NCBI GenBank assembly: GCA_030066905.1
Contig: JASJAR010000004.1
Location: 62,001 to 126,000 of the forward strand
Length of the DNA stretch: 64,000 nucleotides
Direction of reading: 5' to 3'
Source of the DNA: Paracoccaceae bacterium
GTDB lineage: Bacteria > Pseudomonadota > Alphaproteobacteria > Rhodobacterales > Rhodobacteraceae
The notes beneath the pieces were generated by a model. It did not search any database. It saw only the letters and a list, made by a program, of their open reading frames with translations, and was not told the DNA's origin. A program made the position numbers and the translations under genes. Of the stretch, positions 9,925-20,661 are shown in pieces; within the stretch, counting starts at the first letter, position 1; each line of letters begins with the position of its first letter.

Positions 9925-12122
9925 GCCGCTTCCGCACGCGCTCCGAACCTTCCGTAGAAGGTCTCGCCCGCCGTCGCCATCTCGCGCAGCAGCTTCGGGG
10001 CCTCGAAGCGTGGTCCATGGGTGGCGGCCAATGCCTCGGTGAGTTCGACCGCCCGCGCCGCCCCGATAATGTCGAGCCAGGAGAACGGCCCGCCGGACCA
10101 GGGCGCGAAGCCCCAGCCGAGGATCGCGCCGACATCGCCCTCGCGAATGTCGGTGAGCACCCCGTCTTCGAGCGCCCGGACCGCTTCGAGGACCTGCGCG
10201 AAGAGGAGCCGATGCTGGACCTCGGAAAGCTCCGGCTGGGTGGCGGCAACGGGGTACCACCCGCCCAGGACGCCCGCGAGCCCGGTGCGCTTGCCGGCGT
10301 CGTCGTAATCGTAAAACCCCGCCTTCGCCTTCCGGCCCATCCGACCTTCAGCGGCGAGTTTCTCGACGACGTCCTTGGCCGCGTCATCGGGGTAGTCGGC
10401 CCCCATCGCCGCCTTGGTGGCCCGGGCGATCTTCTGGGCGAGATCGATGGAGGTCTCGTCGATGAGTTGCAGGGGTCCGAGCGGCATCCCGACCAGTTTG
10501 GCGGCGTTCTCGATGAGCGCCGGCGCCACCCCCTCGGCCACCATCCGGATGCCCTCATTGCCATAGGGCAGGATGCAGCGATTGGCGTAGAAAAACCGCG
10601 CGTCGTTGACGACGATCGGGGTCTTTCTGATCTGGCGGACGAAATCGAGCGCCTTGGCCACGGCCCTGTCGCCGGTCGCCTTGCCGCGGATGATCTCGAC
10701 GAGAAGCATCTTGTCGACCGGCGAGAAGAAGTGGATGCCGATGAACTCTTCGGGGCGCTCACTGGCCTTGGCAAGGTCGGTGATCGGCAGGGTCGAGGTG
10801 TTGGTGGCGAAGATGCAATCCGGCCTCGTCGCGGCCTCGGCCGCCTTGGTGACCTCGGCCTTGACGCCGGGGTCCTCGAAGACCGCCTCGACGATGAGAT
10901 CGGCGCCCTCAAGGGCGGCATAATCGGTCGTGGCGGCAATCCGCGCCAGCACCTCAGCCTTCTTCTCCTCGGTGACCTTCCGCCGCGAGATACCCTTGTC
11001 CAGAAGCCCTTCGGAATAGGCTTTGCCCGTCTCGGCGGCGGCCCGGTCCCGGTCTATGAGCACGACCTCGATTCCGGCATTGGCAGCGACATAGGCGATG
11101 CCCGCGCCCATCATCCCGGCGCCGAGAACACCGAGCCTGGCGACTTTTTGGTCTTCGGCCGCCGGCCGGTTCGCGCCTTTCTCGAGCGCTTCCTTGTTGA
11201 TGAAGAGCGAGCGGATCATCGCCGAGGAAGACGGGTGCATGAGCACATTCGTGAACCAGCGCGCCTCGATCTTGAGTGCGGTGTCGAAGGGCACCAGAGC
11301 GCCCTCATAGGCTGCCGAAAGGAGCGCCTTCGCCGCCGGGTAGACCCCTTTGGTCTTGCCGTTCACCATCGCCGAGGCGCCGACGAAGGTCTGAAACCCC
11401 GCCGGGTGATAGGGCGCGCCACCGGGCATCTTGTAGCCCTTGGCGTCCCAGGGTTTGACGAGGTCTGCGTCCGTCGCCGACAATACCCATTCCTTCGCCT
11501 TTTCAAGGAGTTCGTCCGCTGGGACGATATCATCCACCAACCCTGCCGCTTTGGCTTTCTTCGGATCCGAGAGCTTGCCTTCGAGGAGGAACGGCGAAGC
11601 GGCCATCGCACCCATCTTCCGCACAAGCCGGGTCGTCCCGCCCATGCCGGGGAAGATGCCGACCATGATCTCAGGCAGCCCGATCTTAGCCTTGGGGTTG
11701 TCGGCGGCGATGATCCGGTGGCAGGCCAGCGGGATCTCGTAGCCAATCCCCAGCGCGGTGCCGGGCAGGGCGGCGACGATGGGCTTGCCGCCCTTGTTCT
11801 TGTCGTCCATGCCGGCCCGCTCGATCTTTCTCAGAATCGCATGGGTGGCCATGAGCCCGTCCATCAGACCCCTGGCCGGATTGTCGCCGGCGGCCTCCTT
11901 CATCTGGGCGATGACGTTGAGGTCCATCCCGCCCGCAAAGCTGCCCTCCTTGCCGGAGGTGAGGATCACGCCCTTGATCTCGTCATTGGCAAGCGCTTCG
12001 TCGATGAGCCCGTCAAGCTCGACGAAGCCATCGCTCGACATCACGTTCATCGACTTCTCCGGCGTGTCCCACACGATCGTGGCCACCCCGTCGGCGTCGG
12101 TGCTCATGGTGAACTGGGTCAT
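9921..12122 (-). CDS. fadB: Fatty-acid oxidation complex alpha subunit (enoyl-CoA hydratase / 3-hydroxyacyl-CoA dehydrogenase)
   Basis: A 733-residue bifunctional protein. Residues 1 to about 300 are a crotonase domain ([14 protein letters not shown], then [15 protein letters not shown] and [21 protein letters not shown]) that hydrates enoyl-CoA. The middle has the NAD-binding loop [21 protein letters not shown] and the hydroxyacyl-CoA dehydrogenase block [18 protein letters not shown]. The C-terminal dehydrogenase domain completes beta-oxidation steps 2 and 3. The reading frame runs up to 12197, but ATG 12122 has an AAGGAG site and starts at the conserved [16 protein letters not shown]. It follows the thiolase gene by 75 bases and forms its enzymatic partner. 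Confidence 0.93.
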   Translation of the reverse strand: MTQFTMSTDADGVATIVWDTPEKSMNVMSSDGFVELDGLIDEALANDEIKGVILTSGKEGSFAGGMDLNVIAQMKEAAGDNPARGLMDGLMATHAILRKIERAGMDDKNKGGKPIVAALPGTALGIGYEIPLACHRIIAADNPKAKIGLPEIMVGIFPGMGGTTRLVRKMGAMAASPFLLEGKLSDPKKAKAAGLVDDIVPADELLEKAKEWVLSATDADLVKPWDAKGYKMPGGAPYHPAGFQTFVGASAMVNGKTKGVYPAAKALLSAAYEGALVPFDTALKIEARWFTNVLMHPSSSAMIRSLFINKEALEKGANRPAAEDQKVARLGVLGAGMMGAGIAYVAANAGIEVVLIDRDRAAAETGKAYSEGLLDKGISRRKVTEEKKAEVLARIAATTDYAALEGADLIVEAVFEDPGVKAEVTKAAEAATRPDCIFATNTSTLPITDLAKASERPEEFIGIHFFSPVDKMLLVEIIRGKATGDRAVAKALDFVRQIRKTPIVVNDARFFYANRCILPYGNEGIRMVAEGVAPALIENAAKLVGMPLGPLQLIDETSIDLAQKIARATKAAMGADYPDDAAKDVVEKLAAEGRMGRKAKAGFYDYDDAGKRTGLAGVLGGWYPVAATQPELSEVQHRLLFAQVLEAVRALEDGVLTDIREGDVGAILGWGFAPWSGGPFSWLDIIGAARAVELTEALAATHGPRFEAPKLLREMATAGETFYGRFGARAEAA

Positions 12123-12196
12123 CTCAGGCGCTCCTTTTTCGGGGCCAATGCGGGTGTCTGCAAAACGTATGGCAAGCGTCGGCTTTTTGTCGGGCA

Positions 12197-13408
<1,212 letters not shown>

Positions 13409-13463
13409 GGGGTCGCTCCTTTGATCGGCGTCGGAGTGGGGGTTTCACACCCCCACACCCCCG

Positions 13464-13672
13464 TGCGGTACTTTTGCCAAGATGAAGGGCCTTGGTCAGG
13501 CTTTCTTAACCCTGTTCGGGCCAGGGTCGGGGCGCGGTACAGGCTGCGGAGCCGATGGCCGCCCAAGGTGAAGCCCCGCGTCGCCGGCCCGACCGGCCGA
13601 CCGGCGCGGGGTGGAGCTTCCCGTACCGCTCCGGGTGCGCCGCCAAGCTCCTTCATCTTGGCAAAAATACCG
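13464..13672. repeat. Structured intergenic element bounded by inverted copies of a dispersed repeat
   Basis: The gene-free stretch between fadA and the 70-residue gene is bounded by two opposite copies of one sequence: CGGTACTTTTGCCAAGATGA at 13466-13485 and, inverted, CTTCATCTTGGCAAAAATAC from 13651. Between them lie further complementary blocks: GCGGTAC/GTACCGC, GAAGC/GCTTC, and CCCCGCG/CGCGGGG around a CCGACCGG-type core. The whole would fold into one long imperfect stem. No coding frame is supported. It resembles a small non-autonomous repeat or MITE-like element. Confidence 0.6.
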
Positions 13673-13702
13673 ATATTCCCGTCCTTTGAGCCCATGCCGC
13701 CG

Positions 13703-13915
13703 TCAGCGTTTGCGCGCATCAAGCTCGGCATTGAAGAGCCGCAGGCGGTGGGTGAGTTTGTCTTCGTCCATCACGCTGTCGAAATGTTCGAAGAGAAACG
13801 ACAGCGCCTCGCCCTCGTCGAGCCCAGCCTCGGCAGCGAAGGCGCGCAGCCGACGGAAGCCGTCTTCGGTCATTGCCACGTTGAACCGGCGGGTAAGGCG
13901 GAGGCGTTTGGGCAT
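13703..13915 (-). CDS. Small conserved basic protein coupled to acyl-CoA dehydrogenase
   Basis: A 70-residue protein, beginning [20 protein letters not shown] and ending in a helical, charged segment with LSFLFEHFDSVMDEDKL. Its ATG overlaps the acyl-CoA dehydrogenase stop by one base (TGATG), so it is translationally coupled. The N-terminal beta-like stretch followed by two helices is reminiscent of a ribbon-helix-helix fold, but this is not established. Similar small genes are, from memory, seen after this dehydrogenase in related bacteria. Function unknown; real expression is supported by the coupling and by conserved-looking composition. Confidence 0.72.
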   Translation of the reverse strand: MPKRLRLTRRFNVAMTEDGFRRLRAFAAEAGLDEGEALSFLFEHFDSVMDEDKLTHRLRLFNAELDARKR

Positions 13916-15693
13916 CAGAACTGGCCTGCGTCGAGGGTCATGACCGGCTCGGCGCCGGTCTCAATGCGGGCAAGATGGAGGGCTGTGGCGGGCATGTGGC
14001 GGGCCATGTAGTAGCGCCCGGTGGCGAGCTTGGCCTCGTAGAAATCGGTGTCGCTGGCGCCGTTCGCAAGCGCCGACGTCGCGGCTCCGGCCATGCGCGC
14101 CCACATCAGCCCCATCGCGACGTAGCCGAAGAGATGCATGAAATCGTAAGACCCCGCCAGTGCGTTGTTGGGGTTCTTCGTGCCCTCGGCCATGAAATAC
14201 ATCGCCGCCGCCTGGAGGTCCTTCGAGGCGGATTTCAGAGGATCGAGGAAGTCGCGCTTGAGGTCTTCGTCGCCCTCGTTCTCCTTGATGAAGGTCTTCA
14301 CCATCTCGAAGAACGCCATCACGGTCTTGCCGCCGTTGAGCCCCAGCTTGCGGCCGACGAGATCGAGCGACTGGATGCCGTTGGTGCCTTCGTAGATCAT
14401 CGCGATCCGCGCATCGCGGACGAATTGCTCGATGCCCCATTCGCGCGTGAAGCCCGATCCGCCGAGGGTCTGCTGGGCCAGCACCGTGGTTTCGAAGCCC
14501 TTGTCGGTCAGAAACCCCTTCAGCACCGGGATGAGCAGCGAGATCATCGCCTCGGCCTCGTCGTCGCCCGTCCGGTGGGCGGCGTCGATGAGCGTCGCCC
14601 CCCAGAGCGAGAAGGCGCGGGCGCCTTCGAGGAAGCTCTTCTGGTCGAGAAGGTTCCTCCGCACATCCGGGTGGACGATGATCGGGTCGGCAGGCTTGTC
14701 GGGGGCTGCGGAGCCGGTGACGGCGCGGCCCTGAAGGCGGTCTTGCGCAAAGCCCACCGCGTTCTGGTAGGCGACCTCGCCCAGAGCCAGGCCCTGGACG
14801 GCGACGGCGAGGCGGGCCTCGTTCATCATCGTGAACATCGCCCGCATGCCTTTGTGGGGCTCGCCGACGAGCCAGCCCGTTGCACCGTCGTAGTTCATCA
14901 CGCAGGTGGCGTTGCCGTGAATGCCCATTTTCTTTTCAAGCCCGCCGCAGCTTACCGCATTGCGGTCGCCGAGGGAGCCGTCGTCTTTTACCAGAAACTT
15001 CGGCACCACGAAGAGCGAGATGCCTTTCACGCCGTCGGGGGCGTCGGGAAGCTTTGCCAGCACGAGATGGACGATGTTCTCGGTGAGGTCCTGCTCGCCC
15101 CCCGAGATCCAGATTTTCTGGCCGGTGATCGCGTAGGAGCCATCGGCGTTCGGTTCCGCCTTGGTGCGGATCAGCCCCAGATCGGTGCCGCAATGGGGCT
15201 CTGTGAGGTTCATCGTCCCCGACCAGGTGCCCTCGATCATCTTCGGCAGGTAGGTCGCCTTCTGGTCTTCCGACCCGTGGGCGCGCAAGGCCGACACCGC
15301 GCCGTGGGTGAGGCCCTTGTAGATCGCCATCGAGATGTTGGCCGAGGCGAAAAGCTCGCCGGCGGCAGTCTCCATCACGTAGGGCATCCCCTGGCCGCCG
15401 TAATCGGGGTCGGCGTCGAGCGACAGCCAGCCGCCCTCGCGGAGCGCTGCATAGGCCTCCTTGAAGCCCTCGGGCGTGCGAACGACGCCGTTCTCAAGCG
15501 TGCAGCCTTCTTCGTCGCCGACCGCATTGAGCGGCTGAAGAATGCCGACGGCCAGCTTGCCGGCCTCGTCGAGGATGGCTTCCGTCGTCTCGCGGTCCAT
15601 CTCCTCGTAGCCCGGCACCGGGGTTGCGGAGAGGTGGAGAAGGTCGTGAAGGACGAACTGGAGGTCCTTCACGGGAGCGGAATACGAAGGCAT
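13915..15693 (-). CDS. Acyl-CoA dehydrogenase (DmdC/FadE-like, long form)
   Basis: A 592-residue FAD enzyme that introduces the first double bond into acyl-CoA. The length and the C-terminal extension after the catalytic domain place it with the long acyl-CoA dehydrogenases that include 3-methylmercaptopropionyl-CoA dehydrogenase (DmdC) and PA0506-type FadE. FAD and substrate blocks [19 protein letters not shown] and [12 protein letters not shown] are present, and the catalytic glutamate is in [20 protein letters not shown]. It lies 17 bases after the MerR gene at 15711 and is probably cotranscribed with it. Sequence alone does not separate a fatty-acid from a methylmercaptopropionate role; the fadAB neighbours favour fatty acids. 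Confidence 0.9.
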   Translation of the reverse strand: MPSYSAPVKDLQFVLHDLLHLSATPVPGYEEMDRETTEAILDEAGKLAVGILQPLNAVGDEEGCTLENGVVRTPEGFKEAYAALREGGWLSLDADPDYGGQGMPYVMETAAGELFASANISMAIYKGLTHGAVSALRAHGSEDQKATYLPKMIEGTWSGTMNLTEPHCGTDLGLIRTKAEPNADGSYAITGQKIWISGGEQDLTENIVHLVLAKLPDAPDGVKGISLFVVPKFLVKDDGSLGDRNAVSCGGLEKKMGIHGNATCVMNYDGATGWLVGEPHKGMRAMFTMMNEARLAVAVQGLALGEVAYQNAVGFAQDRLQGRAVTGSAAPDKPADPIIVHPDVRRNLLDQKSFLEGARAFSLWGATLIDAAHRTGDDEAEAMISLLIPVLKGFLTDKGFETTVLAQQTLGGSGFTREWGIEQFVRDARIAMIYEGTNGIQSLDLVGRKLGLNGGKTVMAFFEMVKTFIKENEGDEDLKRDFLDPLKSASKDLQAAAMYFMAEGTKNPNNALAGSYDFMHLFGYVAMGLMWARMAGAATSALANGASDTDFYEAKLATGRYYMARHMPATALHLARIETGAEPVMTLDAGQF

Positions 15694-15710
15694 GTCGGCG
15701 TCCTCTTGCG

Positions 15711-16112
15711 CTACTCGGCGGCTTTGTCGGTCTGACCCATGCGGTCGAGAATGGACTTGCCCCAGGCAAGCTGGTCTTCAAGTTCGGCGATCGCCTGGGT
15801 CAGTTCGTCGCGCTGGGCAACCATGTCTGCAAGGCGCGCCCGGGCCGCCTCGTAAACCGCCCGGAGCTGGGTCTCGCCCTTCTCGTCGATATCGTAGAGT
15901 TCGAGAAGCTGGCGGATTTCCTCAAGGCTGAAGCCGAAGCGGCGGCCGCGGAGAATGAGCTTCAGGCGGGCCCGTTCGCGCCGAGTATAGAGGCGACGCT
16001 GGCCCTCCCGGATCGGCTGGAGAAGCTCCTTGGCCTCGTAAAACCGCAAGGTGCGGGGTGTGACGTCGAACGCCTCGCACATCTCGCGGATTGTCATCAG
16101 GTCATCGGTCAT
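15711..16112 (-). CDS. MerR-family transcriptional regulator
   Basis: A 133-residue regulator. The winged-helix DNA-binding domain ([28 protein letters not shown]) occupies residues 6-75 and is followed by the coiled-coil dimerisation helix rich in charged residues (about 80-122). No metal-binding cysteines are present in the C-terminus, so it is not a metal sensor. Related MerR proteins sit beside acyl-CoA and branched-chain catabolic genes in alphaproteobacteria (LiuR-like). Its position directly upstream of the acyl-CoA dehydrogenase gene suggests control of beta-oxidation. A dyad with two ACGT cores lies about 75 bases upstream. Confidence 0.9.
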   Translation of the reverse strand: MTDDLMTIREMCEAFDVTPRTLRFYEAKELLQPIREGQRRLYTRRERARLKLILRGRRFGFSLEEIRQLLELYDIDEKGETQLRAVYEAARARLADMVAQRDELTQAIAELEDQLAWGKSILDRMGQTDKAAE

Positions 16113-16187
16113 TGGTTACATGTCGGTGTTCCGTGTCGCCGGAAAAATTGACCACCGCCACGCCCGAACGCAAGGCCGATTGCCGTG

Positions 16188-16204
16188 CACGTCAACAAGA
16201 CGTG
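16188..16204. promoter_or_regulatory. CACGTC-N5-GACGTG inverted repeat, candidate MerR operator
   Basis: CACGTC (16188-16193) and GACGTG (16199-16204) are exact complements around AACAA. The dyad sits between the two MerR genes, upstream of the one at 15711-16112. ACGT-centred palindromes are the known pattern for LiuR-type MerR regulators of acyl-CoA catabolism, so autoregulation is plausible. Confidence 0.45.
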
Positions 16205-16207
16205 GCG

Positions 16208-16591
16208 TCATTTCGCCAGTGGGCTCTTCCGGCTTGTCGCGACGTTATCTCTGAGCGCCTGGAGGTCGGCGATGGTGCGGCCGATTTCCTCCCTTTGTTC
16301 GGTCAGCGCCTTCAACTGGCGGTCGGCGAGGCGAATCCACTCCTCCATCTGGGCATCGCTGCCCTTCTCTTCGTAGATCAGAAGCCACTGGCGGATTTCT
16401 TCGAGCGAGAACCCGAACCGGCGGCCCCGCAGGATGAGCGTCATGCGGGCGATCTCGGTCGGCCCGTAGAACCGCGACCGGCCTTCGCGGTCGGGGGCGA
16501 TGAGCTCGATGTACTCGTAGTAGCGCAGCGTGCGCGGCGTTACGTCGAACCGCGCGCACATTTCCTTGAAGGTCAGCCGCTCCTCCTCCAT
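16208..16591 (-). CDS. MerR-family transcriptional regulator (second copy)
   Basis: A 127-residue protein with the same architecture as its neighbour: DNA-binding domain [28 protein letters not shown], the shared block [19 protein letters not shown], and a C-terminal coiled coil. The two MerR proteins share long identical stretches (for example [17 protein letters not shown]), indicating a tandem duplication, but their C-termini differ and effectors may differ too. No cysteines suited to metal or redox sensing are seen. It is the first gene of a minus-strand series that continues into the second regulator and the fad genes. Confidence 0.9.
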   Translation of the reverse strand: MEEERLTFKEMCARFDVTPRTLRYYEYIELIAPDREGRSRFYGPTEIARMTLILRGRRFGFSLEEIRQWLLIYEEKGSDAQMEEWIRLADRQLKALTEQREEIGRTIADLQALRDNVATSRKSPLAK

Positions 16592-16714
16592 GGACCGAAA
16601 CTACGGGCAAGTGCGGCGCCGATCAATCGCGGGGATTGGGGGCTGGCGGCGGGCGGGCAGGGCCGTGTAGACCTGCGGGACCGGAAGGATAACCGAGGTA
16701 GTCACGCTCGCCCC

Positions 16715-17149
16715 ATGAGCCGCCCGTCTCTCGATCAGATCGCGGAAGCCTTCGTTCTCGCCCTGCCGCATGCGAAAGACCTCGGAATGCGCCTTGTGGC
16801 GCTCAATGACGGCCATGCCGAGCTTGCGATGCCCTGGGACGAGGACCTCGTCGGCGACCCGTCCTCGGGTGTCATCCACGGCGGCGCGGTTTCGGCACTG
16901 ATCGACACGACCTGCGGCGCGGCCGTGATGAGCCATCCCGAAAATGGCGGCGACACCGCGACGCTGAACCTTCGGATCGACTATATGCGCCCGGCCCGGC
17001 CCGGAGAGACGCTGCTGGCGCGGGCCACCTGTTTCCACGTGACCCAGACCGTCGCCTTCGTGCGTGCCGATGCCGTCGATGGCGACCCGGAACACCCGGT
17101 CGCCACCGCCTCGGCGGCCTTCACCTTTCAGCGTCGGATCACCGGCTGA
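16715..17149 (+). CDS. PaaI-type hotdog thioesterase
   Basis: A 144-residue hotdog-fold protein. The signature SSGVIHGGAVSALIDTTCGAA contains the HGG-x(5)-D catalytic pattern of PaaI/YdiI thioesterases, and RIDYMRPARPGETLLARA is the usual following strand pair. It likely hydrolyses an acyl- or phenylacyl-CoA. The frame is open upstream through the divergent MerR gene, so ATG 16715 was chosen; the region before it contains GGAAGGATAACCGAGG. Its stop codon overlaps the next ATG (TGATG), making a two-gene thioesterase unit. Confidence 0.88.
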   Translation: MSRPSLDQIAEAFVLALPHAKDLGMRLVALNDGHAELAMPWDEDLVGDPSSGVIHGGAVSALIDTTCGAAVMSHPENGGDTATLNLRIDYMRPARPGETLLARATCFHVTQTVAFVRADAVDGDPEHPVATASAAFTFQRRITG

Positions 17150-17670
17150 TGGCGCGGCGGCGCCCGGAACCCGTCCAGGTCGTCAAGGAGCGGCGCGATG
17201 CCGCCCTCGCCGCCCTCGTGGGCGGTGTGCCCTATATCCGGCGGCTCGGGGTGCAGTTCGACCGCCGCGGCGACGAGCTGACCGCCGTTTTGCCCTTCGC
17301 CGACCGGCTGATCGGCAATCCGGTGCTGCCGGCCCTCCATGGCGGGGCGATTGCGGCGTTTCTTGAGATTTCGGCCATTGTCGAACTCGCCTGGTCCGGT
17401 CTCTGGCACGAGATCGAAAGCGGGCGGATTTCGATGGACGATTTGCGCGCGGGCAGGTTGCCGAAACTGCCAAAAACCATCGATCTGACGACCGATTTTC
17501 TGCGCTCGGGTCTGCCGCGCGATGCCTATGCGCGGGCGCGGGTCAATCGTTCGGGACGGCGGTACGCCAGTGTCCATGTCGAAGCCTGGCAGGACAACCG
17601 GGACCGGCCCTTCGCCCAGGCCACGGGGCATTTCCTGATGCCGCTTTCGGCGGAGGAAACCGATGGCTGA
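17149..17670 (+). CDS. Second hotdog thioesterase-like protein
   Basis: A 173-residue hotdog-fold protein translationally coupled to the preceding thioesterase. It retains NPVLPALHGGAIAAFLEISAI, where HGG is kept but the catalytic acid is Glu rather than the Asp of its partner. A longer insertion (LWHEIESGRISMDDLRAG) precedes the second half, which has TIDLTTDFLRSGLPRDAYARA. The pair may form a hetero-oligomer. It overlaps the start of the MATE gene by 8 bases, so all three genes are probably one transcript. Substrate unknown. Confidence 0.82.
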   Translation: MARRRPEPVQVVKERRDAALAALVGGVPYIRRLGVQFDRRGDELTAVLPFADRLIGNPVLPALHGGAIAAFLEISAIVELAWSGLWHEIESGRISMDDLRAGRLPKLPKTIDLTTDFLRSGLPRDAYARARVNRSGRRYASVHVEAWQDNRDRPFAQATGHFLMPLSAEETDG

Positions 17671-19003
17671 CGCGGCCGCGTCCGGTCCGATCACCAACCG
17701 GCGGGTTGTCGGTATCGCCGCTCCCATCGTTCTGTCGAACGCCACCGTGCCGCTCGTGGGCATCGTCGATACCGGCGTCATCGGCCAGTTGGGCACCGCC
17801 GCCCCCATCGGGGCCGTGGGCCTCGGCTCGTTGGTTCTGACCTCGGTCTACTGGATCTTCGGGTTTTTGCGGATGGGCACGGTGGGGCTGACGAGCCAGG
17901 CCATCGGGGCGGCGAACGAGGCGGAGGCCGATGCACTGCTCTCCCGGGCGCTGATGATCGGGGTGGCGGCCGGCCTGGCGCTCATTCTCCTTCAGGGTCC
18001 GTTTTTCGGGGGCGTCCTTTGGGTGTCGCGGGGCAGTGCCGAGGTCGAGGCGCTGGCTCGCGACTACATGGCCGTGCGTATTCTCTCAGCCCCTGCCGCC
18101 ATCGGGGTCTTCGGGATCACCGGCTGGCTCATCGCCCATGAGCGGACCCGAGGGGTATTGGCGGTCCAAATCTGGACCAACGGGGTCAACATGGCGCTTT
18201 CGGCGCTCTTCGTTCTCGGCCTCGACTGGGGCGTCGAGGGGGTGGCGCTGGCGACCGTGATCGCCGAATGGTCCGGTTTTGCCCTGGCGCTCTGGCTCTG
18301 CCGCGCCGCGTTTGCCCGCCCCGGCTGGCGCGACTGGCCGCGGGTGTTTGATCGGGTGCGACTGATGCGGATGGCGCAGGTGAACACCGACATCCTCCTG
18401 CGCACCCTGATGCTCGAGGCGATTTTCGTCTCGTTCATGTTCTACGGCACCTCGCTCGGCGACGTCACGCTTGCGGCCAATCAGGTGCTCTTGCAGTTCT
18501 TGATGTTCACCGCCTTCGCGCTCGACGGGTTCGCGTTTTCCGCCGAAGCGCTCGTCGGCTCGGCCCTCGGCGCCCGCCGCCGGGCTCAGTTGCGCCGCGC
18601 CGCCGGGCTGACATCGGCCTGGGGCGCGGGGACGGTGGTCTGCCTCGCCCTGGCCTTCGCGCTTTTCGGCGGGGCGATCATCGACCTTCTGACCACTGCC
18701 GAAGACGTGCGGGCCGCCGCCAGGGGCTACCTCGCCTGGATGGTGGCCGCGCCGATCCTCGGCTGCGCGGCCTGGATGTTCGACGGGATCTTCATCGGAG
18801 CGACCCGCACCCGGGAGATGCGCAACATGATGACCGTGGCGCTTGCGGTCTATGTCGCGGCGGTGCTCGTTCTTGTCCCCCTGATCGGTAACCATGGGCT
18901 CTGGGCGGGGCTGTTGTTGTCCTTCGTCACACGGGGCGTGACGCTGGGGCTCAAGTACCCCGCCCTCGAAGCCGGCGCCGATGCGCCCCCCGAGGCGGGG
19001 TAG
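17663..19003 (+). CDS. MATE-family efflux transporter (DinF-like)
   Basis: A 446-residue integral membrane protein with about twelve hydrophobic segments in two halves, each opening with the MATE pattern (IVLSNATVPLVGIVDTGVIGQLG in the first, and VTLAANQVLLQFLMFTAFALDGFAFSAEALVG in the second). MATE exporters expel cationic drugs or metabolites in exchange for protons or sodium; the DinF branch is the closest fit. It starts inside the end of the thioesterase gene. It is followed by a copy of the dispersed intergenic repeat and converges with pyrD. Confidence 0.9.
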   Translation: MADAAASGPITNRRVVGIAAPIVLSNATVPLVGIVDTGVIGQLGTAAPIGAVGLGSLVLTSVYWIFGFLRMGTVGLTSQAIGAANEAEADALLSRALMIGVAAGLALILLQGPFFGGVLWVSRGSAEVEALARDYMAVRILSAPAAIGVFGITGWLIAHERTRGVLAVQIWTNGVNMALSALFVLGLDWGVEGVALATVIAEWSGFALALWLCRAAFARPGWRDWPRVFDRVRLMRMAQVNTDILLRTLMLEAIFVSFMFYGTSLGDVTLAANQVLLQFLMFTAFALDGFAFSAEALVGSALGARRRAQLRRAAGLTSAWGAGTVVCLALAFALFGGAIIDLLTTAEDVRAAARGYLAWMVAAPILGCAAWMFDGIFIGATRTREMRNMMTVALAVYVAAVLVLVPLIGNHGLWAGLLLSFVTRGVTLGLKYPALEAGADAPPEAG

Positions 19004-19011
19004 CGATCCTG

Positions 19012-19072
19012 CGGTCGAAGGATCGGGGATTTCGGTGCCTCCGGCGGCGGTATTTTTTACCAAGATGAAGGG
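19012..19072 (+). repeat. Dispersed intergenic repeat with hairpin, terminator-like copy
   Basis: After the MATE stop codon, GATCCT and AGGATC form a hairpin at about 19015-19034. It is followed by GTGCCTCCGGCGGCGGTAT, a T-run and ACCAAGATGAAG. This is the same arrangement as at 59552-59610, 51880-51951 and 63480-63516. Hairpin plus T-run at a convergent gene junction suggests it works as a terminator. Confidence 0.6.
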
Positions 19073-19084
19073 GCGGGACGGCGC

Positions 19085-20143
19085 TCAGAGCCAGCTGTTG
19101 CGGTCGGTCCCCACCGCCTCGGCGACGCTGGCGAAGCCGTCGCGTTCGAGAAGCGCGTCGAGGCCGCGGGCGATCTTGGGAACGAGTGAGAGGCCCCGAT
19201 AGACCATGGCGCTGTAGAGCTGGACCGCGGACGCTCCGGCGCGGATCTTCGCATAGGCGTCTTCGGCCGATCCGATGCCGCCGACGCCGACGAGGGGGAC
19301 GTCGCCGGCAAGGGCTTTCGAGAAGGCCGCGAGCACCCGGGTGGAGCGCTCGAAAAGCGGCGCGCCGGAGAGCCCGCCTTTCTCGGTCGCATGGGGCGAC
19401 GACAGACCGTCGCGGGCCAGGGTCGTGTTGGTGGCGATAAGCCCGTCGAGCCTGAGGCGGCGGGCGATGCCGGCGATGCCGGCGATGTCGGCGGCCGCGA
19501 GGTCGGGGGCGACTTTAAGAAAGACCGGGACGGTGAACCCGGCCGCGGCCCGGGCCGAAAGGACGCCGTCGAGGAGCGCTTCGAGGGCGGCGGCCCCCTG
19601 GAGGTCGCGGAGCTTTTCGGTGTTGGGCGAGGAGACGTTGACGGTAACGAAATCGGCCTGCGCGCCGGCGATCCGGAGCACGTCGGCAAAGTCGCCCGCC
19701 CGGTCCGCGCTGTCCTTGTTGGCACCAAGGTTCAGGCCCACCGGAATGCCGGCCGGGCGCGCGGCGAGGCGGCCGGCGATGGCGTCGGCGCCGTCGTTGT
19801 TGAACCCGAAGCGGTTGATGACCGCCCGGTCCTCGGCGAGGCGAAAAAGGCGGGGCCGGGGGTTGCCGGGCTGGGGCCGGGGCGTCGCGGCGCCGACTTC
19901 GAGTAAGCCGAACCCCGCCCGCATGAGCGGCGCCAGCGCCACCGCATTTTTGTCGTAGCCGGCGGCCAGTCCGACGGGATTGGCCAGGTCGAGACCGGCG
20001 ATGCGCGTCTTCAGCCGCGGGGACGTCACCGGACCCGGCATCGGCACGAGTCCCGCCTTGAGTGCGCGAAGCGACAAATCGTGGGCCCGTTCGGGGTCGA
20101 GCCGGTGGAGGAGGGCCAGCCCGGCCCGCTCGGCGAGGCTCAT
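19085..20143 (-). CDS. pyrD: Dihydroorotate dehydrogenase (quinone), class 2
   Basis: A 352-residue membrane-associated FMN enzyme that oxidises dihydroorotate to orotate in pyrimidine synthesis, passing electrons to quinone. The class 2 features are the N-terminal amphipathic helix ([22 protein letters not shown]), [10 protein letters not shown], the active-site loop [16 protein letters not shown] with catalytic Ser, and [16 protein letters not shown] plus [27 protein letters not shown] binding FMN phosphate. The frame is open to 20269, but ATG 20143 overlaps the upstream stop codon (ATGA) and begins [18 protein letters not shown] as usual. It is coupled to the DUF952 gene. Confidence 0.95.
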   Translation of the reverse strand: MSLAERAGLALLHRLDPERAHDLSLRALKAGLVPMPGPVTSPRLKTRIAGLDLANPVGLAAGYDKNAVALAPLMRAGFGLLEVGAATPRPQPGNPRPRLFRLAEDRAVINRFGFNNDGADAIAGRLAARPAGIPVGLNLGANKDSADRAGDFADVLRIAGAQADFVTVNVSSPNTEKLRDLQGAAALEALLDGVLSARAAAGFTVPVFLKVAPDLAAADIAGIAGIARRLRLDGLIATNTTLARDGLSSPHATEKGGLSGAPLFERSTRVLAAFSKALAGDVPLVGVGGIGSAEDAYAKIRAGASAVQLYSAMVYRGLSLVPKIARGLDALLERDGFASVAEAVGTDRNSWL

Positions 20144-20478
20144 TTCGGCCCGTCGGGCACGATATGTGCGCCGTCTTCGACCCGGATCGGGGCGACCCAG
20201 AGGACGTCGGCGGCGCGGAGTGGCCTGTAGAGATGAGGAAAGAGAGCGCCGCCGCGCGAGGGTTCCCATTTCAGCGCCGCGCCGAGGTTCTCGGTCTCGA
20301 TGGCGAGCGCGACCAGCCCGCTTTCTCCGGCGAAGTGTTTCCGCAGCGTCTCGGGCGCCTGTTCGGCGGTTGACAGATGGATGAAGCCGTCGGCGAGGTC
20401 GATGGGCGCGCCATCGGTGGCGCCCTCCTCCCGAAACGCGGCATACTCCCCGGCGCGAAGGACCTTGAAGACCAGCAT
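20140..20478 (-). CDS. DUF952 family protein
   Basis: A 112-residue protein that starts [15 protein letters not shown] and contains [19 protein letters not shown] and [19 protein letters not shown], the typical blocks of DUF952. The fold is related to ADP-ribosyl-cyclase or RNA 2'-phosphotransferase-like domains, but its biochemical role is not known. The longest frame extends to 21312 across the nucleotidase, so the start at 20478 is chosen by family length. It overlaps pyrD by 4 bases (ATGA), a pairing seen in related bacteria. Confidence 0.88.
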   Translation of the reverse strand: MLVFKVLRAGEYAAFREEGATDGAPIDLADGFIHLSTAEQAPETLRKHFAGESGLVALAIETENLGAALKWEPSRGGALFPHLYRPLRAADVLWVAPIRVEDGAHIVPDGPK

Positions 20479-20661
20479 GGGGCGGGGATGGACCTGCCGG
20501 GCCGCCTCGTCAAGCCGGGCGCGGGGCAATTCACCCGTACCATGCCTCCAGCGGTGGCGGGCCGCTTTGTCGTCATGCCGCAGAAATGCATTGCCATTTA
20601 CACTCCCGGGCCGACGGGCCAAGCTGAGGCCAGTCCAACACCAAACCCCGGGGGGTTCCAC

